Shown here: piece by piece, positions 59,980-64,000 of the stretch
Numbering within the stretch: position 1 is the first letter of the stretch
Layout of the letters: each line of letters begins with the position of its first letter
NCBI GenBank assembly: GCA_014058105.1
Contig: JACGCM010002684.1
Location: 930,001 to 994,000 of the forward strand
Reading direction: 5' to 3'
Length of the DNA stretch: 64,000 nt
Source: Kingdonia uniflora
Taxonomy: Eukaryota > Streptophyta > Magnoliopsida > Ranunculales > Circaeasteraceae
Notes under the pieces: generated by a model
Databases searched by the model: none
What the model was told of the DNA's origin: nothing
What the model saw: only the letters and a program-made list of their open reading frames with translations
Position numbers and translations under genes: made by a program

Positions 59980-60426
59980 AGCAGCTCACCTTGTAGATAA
60001 GTATGTGAAAAAGACTTGAATATTGGGGCAGTAAACATGCACAACTACTATCTACCCATTGCAACAATAACTGATATATAGGCGTTAAACTATTGCAAGC
60101 CAATTTCATCTGAAGATATTCACCCCCATTGCCTTTCAGAATTGCAGATGCCCTGCCATTCAAATCAAAATAAAAATCTCATAAGAACCCCATTCTAGCT
60201 ATTTTCGTCGAAAACATCACAAAAACTCAATAAACCAATAAAATCAATTACAAAGAGCTTAATTATATCTCTTGAAGTACCCACAATATGCAGATTAAAT
60301 ACCCCCTCCTCAGACACCAATAAAGTAAATAACCCCAACACAGATATATGTATTATCTTAATTCTCAAGGACCTTAAGTGACTCTCTCTGAGAAGACTTT
60401 GCAAGTTGATTATACAAAGTTTCCAT
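59980..60426 (-). pseudogene. AIRP2-like RING E3 ubiquitin ligase, N-terminal exon fragments
   Basis: First exon from ATG 60,426: METLYNQLAKSSQRESLKVL, then E. Second block (~60,160-59,996): LNGRASAILKGNGGEYLQMK, LACNSLTPIYQLLLQWVDSS, CACLLPQYSSLFHILIYK, followed by a GTGAGC donor. Plant AIRP2-type E3 ligases start with a SxRxSLKxLEADIQHAN helix and carry YDGxCLQMKLSYSPxAxxFLFLxxW then LLHxLVYKV, a similar arrangement. The RING finger, which lies at the C-terminus, is not present. The LEADIQHAN segment is not continuous here, so intron placement is unclear. Identity is tentative. It precedes the Helitron 3' end in the same orientation. Confidence 0.45.
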
Positions 60427-60639
60427 TTCTCTTACTGGGTTTTTAATCTTTTATAGATAGAGATATTGGGTCAACACCCCAAATGGAAAAATATGCCTCG
60501 CCTTTAATTTGAACTGTCTCCGCGGCAATAAGTGAGATTCAGAAGAATCTCCAGAGACAGATACGCACCTGAATCAATCAAATTGACCTAAAAATCACCT
60601 AAAATTGTAAATTCATAGATCTAGGGTTTACAAAAACAC

Positions 60640-60708
60640 TTGCAACAAGGACAAACTTGTTGCTTGGGTGCTTCTCCTTGTACGTCTTACGGAACTCTTC
60701 CCTGTTTA
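60640..60708 (-). pseudogene. HMG-box protein (plant HMGB) exon fragment
   Basis: The minus frame reads REEFRKTYKEKHPSNKFVLV, then AS. Plant HMGB chromatin proteins have FMEEFRKTYKEKHPNNKSVA in the first helix of the HMG box. Only this ~20-residue block is recognisable, so it is a very short captured piece or a degraded exon. Confidence 0.5.
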
Positions 60709-61159
60709 ATCAAATCTCCCAAAATCAAAACCTTAAAACATCAAAATTGCCTAAAAATGCAGAGGAATCATAGAGAAAGAAGAAAACATTAAGGGTTTTT
60801 TTTATATGTATATAACTAACCCTATTTTTGGAGGAAAGTGAGTGGCCCACTGGTTCTCATGTGGCTCCGCCAGTGGAAGGTTATATCTAATGCATCATTC
60901 AACGACACCTGTGTACCTAAAATCTTGGGAATTATTTGGTCAAGAAATGAAAAAAAAAGTGGAATGAAAGCTTACTGTGTCTTGGCAGATGCCTTCATCA
61001 TTTAAGCTTGGGATTTAATTCATGTCCTTTCTCAAATGCGTAGTTATGACGTTAAAATAATAGCCTCACAAAAAAAAGTAAGCCAACAACCAATTCCATG
61101 AATTCGTTTGTAATCATAGTTTTATTTACAGAGATAAGAATTAAATGGATGATCAACAC

Positions 61160-61277
61160 ATTTAGTCAACTCCAGTTTGTACACGGGGTATATGTTTAGT
61201 TATATTTTCCCTCCCCTAAGGAACATATATGGGACGAATACCGCTCACCAGGCCCCAATTCTCCAAGGTGAAACATA
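61160..61277 (-). pseudogene. Unidentified exon fragment (right copy)
   Basis: Counterpart of 16,985-17,106. The frame reads FTLENWGPGERYSSHICSLG-like text because of small changes, with VQTG near the end in the conserved frame. The sequence continues into GTTGACTAAATG rather than into GTAAAAATTT. Family unknown. Harbinger copy 2 begins directly at its 5' side. Confidence 0.45.
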
Positions 61278-61869
61278 AACCTTAAGCTCTGTGCGGTAAA
61301 AAGAACACTACTTAGCCATAAAGCTTGGCTCAGCTCTCCCTCACTGTCTCTTCTTTCCCAAACCCAATTGCAGAGCATAAAGGAGAACCTTTACATTCTC
61401 CCCAAATGGCAAACTCTGGCACCAACAGTAATAACTCTACATTGTCGACCCTATCCTCCTATAACCCACCTTCAACACCATTCTCTCAGCAGCTATCATC
61501 ATAATACACTCTATACCTCTACTATAACCAATATCAATTCCAATCATGGACCCCACCTCTATTTACCATGTCGTAAGGGGATACCTTCGAAGGACAATAT
61601 CAATAATCATTTACACTTTCCCAACTGTAATCTCAGGCGTTTAGCTCGTACTATTAACCCTATCCGCTCACTCAACCTTAAGGTTTTCAACCTCCAAATT
61701 ACTTTAAGAATTACCTATTATATGGTAAATCTACTCAGCACAATCAAAGTGGCACAAATGCACCAATACCTGCTGAAGCGGCGACGCCCGAGAAAGAAAA
61801 AGGAAAAGGAAGAAAGAAAAGAGCACCCATAAAACAAAGATAAAGCGTGTAAGTGCCAAAAGATACTTA

Positions 61870-62866
61870 GTTTTTTTATGAGATGGATGATGCTGGACTG
61901 CATTGGACAGATGTAGACTTCATGTGTCTCGCAAGGGCATGGGTAATGGCTTCAGTCCAGATCGTGGGCCGCACAAAGGGTCTCACTTTATATCAAAAGA
62001 TCAACATTGCCTTTTAACAGAGACCCCAAGTTCCTCACACAATGATCATGCGGGCCGACCAATGCTCAGTGGCTTCCTCATAATGTATAATGTGTGGCGT
62101 ATAAGGGGATGGTTGCTCAAGTACAATTTTGTTACGACAGCGAGATAACCGATGAAGATCGGGTATGTTCTAATTTCCTTTAACTTAATTTCGTTTATTT
62201 CTCTTGGATATACACGTTATTTATTTGTATTTGGTACTTTTGCGAATTGTAGGAAAGTGATACACACAAGATCTATCAAGGCTTGAATGGCGGCAATGAC
62301 ATCAAACATCGTGAAGCGTATAAGATTTTGGCACGAGAACCGCGATAGGCCAACCTAAATGATAATAGGCTGAACTATGCGGGGAATGTACCAAGAAATG
62401 TAGTTTGGAGAACATCACATAATTTTTCTCTAGGGAACTCGGTCAGATCAAACAATCTATCGGAGGACCCCGATGACCCACCTACACCTCAATCCGCAGG
62501 CCAAAATTCTGAATTAGATGGTTTGTTGTATGAGGGTAGAAGTAGGCCCATCGGCCAAAAACTCTTTAAAAAAACTATGCAACACAAAAGTCCTTGGATG
62601 GTGTTGCTGCATCTGGTAGCGGTATTCATACAATGTTGGATGAACTGCGGTTGGAGAAGAGACAAACGAAAGAAGATAAGGAAAGAAGAAGAGCGGAAGC
62701 AAATCAACAATATCAAACCAAAATTGATTTGGAACAAGCAAGGGAAGATCGTAAAATCATGGATAAAGACCTGAGTAATCTTTCTGGACATCAATTGCAA
62801 TACTATCTGCAAAGGCAAGCTGAGGTCATAGAATGTCAGACCAAGATGGACGAACCTGAAGTTTGA
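61870..62866 (+). pseudogene. Harbinger ORF2 (SANT/Myb-like, NAM-associated C-terminus), copy 2
   Basis: The plus frame starts near MDDAGLHWTDVDFMCLARAW and MASVQIVGRTKGLTLYQKI, continues to DNR*RS near 62,160, then a ~95-bp intron (GGTATGTTC to GAATTGTAG at ~62,253). Next come ESDTHKIYQGLNGGNDIKH, REAYKILAREPR, LNDNRLNYAGNVP, SEDPDDPPTPQSAGQNSELD and GLLYEGRSRPIGQKLFKK. After a frame change, SLDGVAASGSGIHTMLDELR and a charged coiled coil follow, ending at the natural stop 62,866. The C-terminal 90 codons are open. Several stops in the N-terminal half make the whole inactive, though it is better preserved than copy 1. Confidence 0.7.
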
Positions 62867-62869
62867 AGT

Positions 62870-63241
62870 GGTGATGATGAAATATAATTTAAATTTACTG
62901 TAAATAGAAGTTTTCTTTCCAAGAATGTAGTTTAGCTTCTAATAATATAATCATTTTAATAATGTACTTTGCTATTGAAGAATATAATTTTTTTTTTTAA
63001 TATTTATTTATGAGAATATTGCGATAAAACAAATACAAGATTAATGCAATATCAAAAACTTGTTCAATAAGCTTGTACGACAAGGAGCATTAAATTACAT
63101 CAAGAACACTTAAACAATACAAAAAATTGAGTACTAGGTTTGAAGATTTCCCTTCACGGCCCACAAATGCTCGATTAGATCATCCTTTAGATCAAAGTTT
63201 AGTTCTCGACTATGAATGCGGTTCATTGTTGATATAAATGA
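62870..63241. other. Spacer between the convergent Harbinger ORFs, copy 2
   Basis: Counterpart of 9,375-9,803. No gene seen. Confidence 0.55.
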
Positions 63242-64000
63242 TTATATTGTTCCGCGTTTGTGTACAATATTGACCTGTTCACCTTTGATAGTTGAGGGAT
63301 TGGGCGGATCATAGTCTAAGTATGACGGGAATAAACCTCGTACCTTTTCAATGATCATATTATACATTATCACGCACACCTTCATGACAATGTTCAAAAC
63401 CTCGGGTTTCCACAATTTAACCGAATTTTTTACAATATTGAAACCGTGATTGTAGAATCCTAAACACCCGTTCAACGTTTTTTCGACAACTTTCTTGTTG
63501 TTGAGCAAATAATTTTTGTTTTGCTTAACCGAATTAGATATGGTTTGGGCAACTGTTCCCCATTTGGGGTATATGTCATCCGCTATGTAATACTCCATAT
63601 CATAAGCTTTTTTGGTAATTGTAAAATTACAAGGCAGGGCGATACCATCGGCCAGGTCGGTAAAATGATGTGATTGTTACAGGACATTGATATTATTATT
63701 AGACCCTAGTAACCCAAAAAAAGTATGCCAAAGCTAAAGGTCGTGTGAAGCTACCGCATCAAGAATCAGTGTCGTCTTGGAGTAATGACCAGTAAATTGA
63801 CCGTGCCAAGCTATGAGACAATTTTCCATATCCAATGCATGCAATCAAGGCTTCCTAATATGCTAGGAAATTTCCGTGACTTTTCGGCCGCTTTTAACCT
63901 TTTCGACGTCAGCCGCGTTTGGTGCTCGAAGATATTCTTTGCCAAAAATTTGTATAATCGCAATAAAAAAACCTTTTCATACTTAACAAGGTTGTGTTTT
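63242..64000 (-). pseudogene. Harbinger transposase pseudogene, copy 2, cut by window edge
   Basis: On minus, the edge sequence corresponds to copy 1 from about GESTTLLSMKRF onward. LDCMHWIWKIVS, IAWHGQFTGHY, ADGIALPCNFTITKKAYDME and then an open 118-codon frame from 63,598 follow. That frame holds MEYYIADDIYPKWGTVAQTI, KNYLLNNKKVVEKTLNGCLG, VKLWKPEVLNIVMKVCVIMY and NMIIEKVRGLFPSYLDYD, ending at 63,242. Copy 1 has a stop in place of the Trp in YPKWG, so the two copies decayed independently. Frame breaks near 63,640-63,800 make it non-functional as read. Confidence 0.75.

Larger units (their letters stand above)
61278..64000 (-). mobile_element. PIF/Harbinger element, copy 2 (runs off the right edge)
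   Basis: The outer end AGCTCTGTGCGGTAAAAAGA follows CTTA at ~61,277; a TTA target duplication is possible. ORF2 is on plus (61,870-62,866) and the transposase on minus (from 63,242 leftwards to beyond 64,000), the mirror image of copy 1. Sequence is closely related to copy 1 throughout (for example TCATAGTCGAGAACTAAACT in both). It interrupts the right arm of the inverted duplication. The far end is outside the window. Confidence 0.8.

Overview
The window looks like nuclear DNA of a eudicot plant, in a stretch dominated by nested and decaying mobile elements. The evidence is AT-rich, intron-bearing DNA, plant-only families (wall-associated-kinase GUB domain, AUX/IAA, cellulose synthase, plant dynamin DRP4-type, plant mobile domain, FAR1-type transposase) and Ty1/copia elements with a TGGTATCAGAGC primer-binding site. 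I cannot assign a genus. No host gene in the window is demonstrably intact; almost every coding trace is a transposon gene, a captured exon fragment or a pseudogene.

Layout. 1-2.55 kb (-): 5' part of a multi-exon DUF1985 (Ulp1-associated) gene that runs off the left edge. 2.7-3.9 kb: a diverged direct duplication. 4.2-6.5 kb (+): plant-mobile-domain pseudogene. 6.7-8.5 kb: LTR-retroelement remnant with one LTR. 8.5-11.4 kb: PIF/Harbinger copy 1. 11.56-21.42 kb: a roughly 9.9-kb Mutator-like element (MULE) with ~265-bp terminal inverted repeats. It carries a FAR1-type transposase pseudogene plus fragments of an AUX/IAA gene, a WAK-type gene and mitochondrial elongation factor G. 22.6-33.5 kb: an old copia element (Copia-2) into which a nearly complete hAT element (26,696-30,546, perfect 8-bp target duplication) has jumped. 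34.2-43.1 kb: two tandem dynamin-related (DRP4C-like) genes. The first is split by a copia element (Copia-1, 35,770-40,805, perfect 5-bp target duplication) and the second is truncated. 44.2-48.9 kb (-): intron-retaining exon fragments of phospholipase D, cellulose synthase and a NO VEIN-like gene, in one orientation. 54.2-61.3 kb: fragments of at least five more genes with Helitron-type termini. 61.3-64 kb: Harbinger copy 2, inverted relative to copy 1.

The main large-scale structure is a 37-kb-separated inverted duplication. The left arm (16,985-20,195) lies wholly inside the MULE and matches the right arm (61,277-54,690) in reverse. Both arms carry the same WAK-type fragment with the same frameshifts, the same Helitron 3' end and the same solo LTR. 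The left arm lacks 3,368 bp that the right arm has, and the breakpoints coincide with a CTGGAG direct repeat. In the right arm a Helitron 3' end (CTAG after a CCGTGC/GCACGG hairpin) abuts a sequence starting TC, which could be the 5' end of the next Helitron. The most interesting reading is serial gene-fragment capture by Helitrons, followed by re-capture of part of that mosaic by a transposase-bearing MULE.

How the parts work together: they mostly do not act as a host pathway. The coherent units are transposons (transposase plus termini, or LTR-gag-pol-LTR), and the host fragments are passengers. Gene identities rest on motif recognition by eye; no database search was run.
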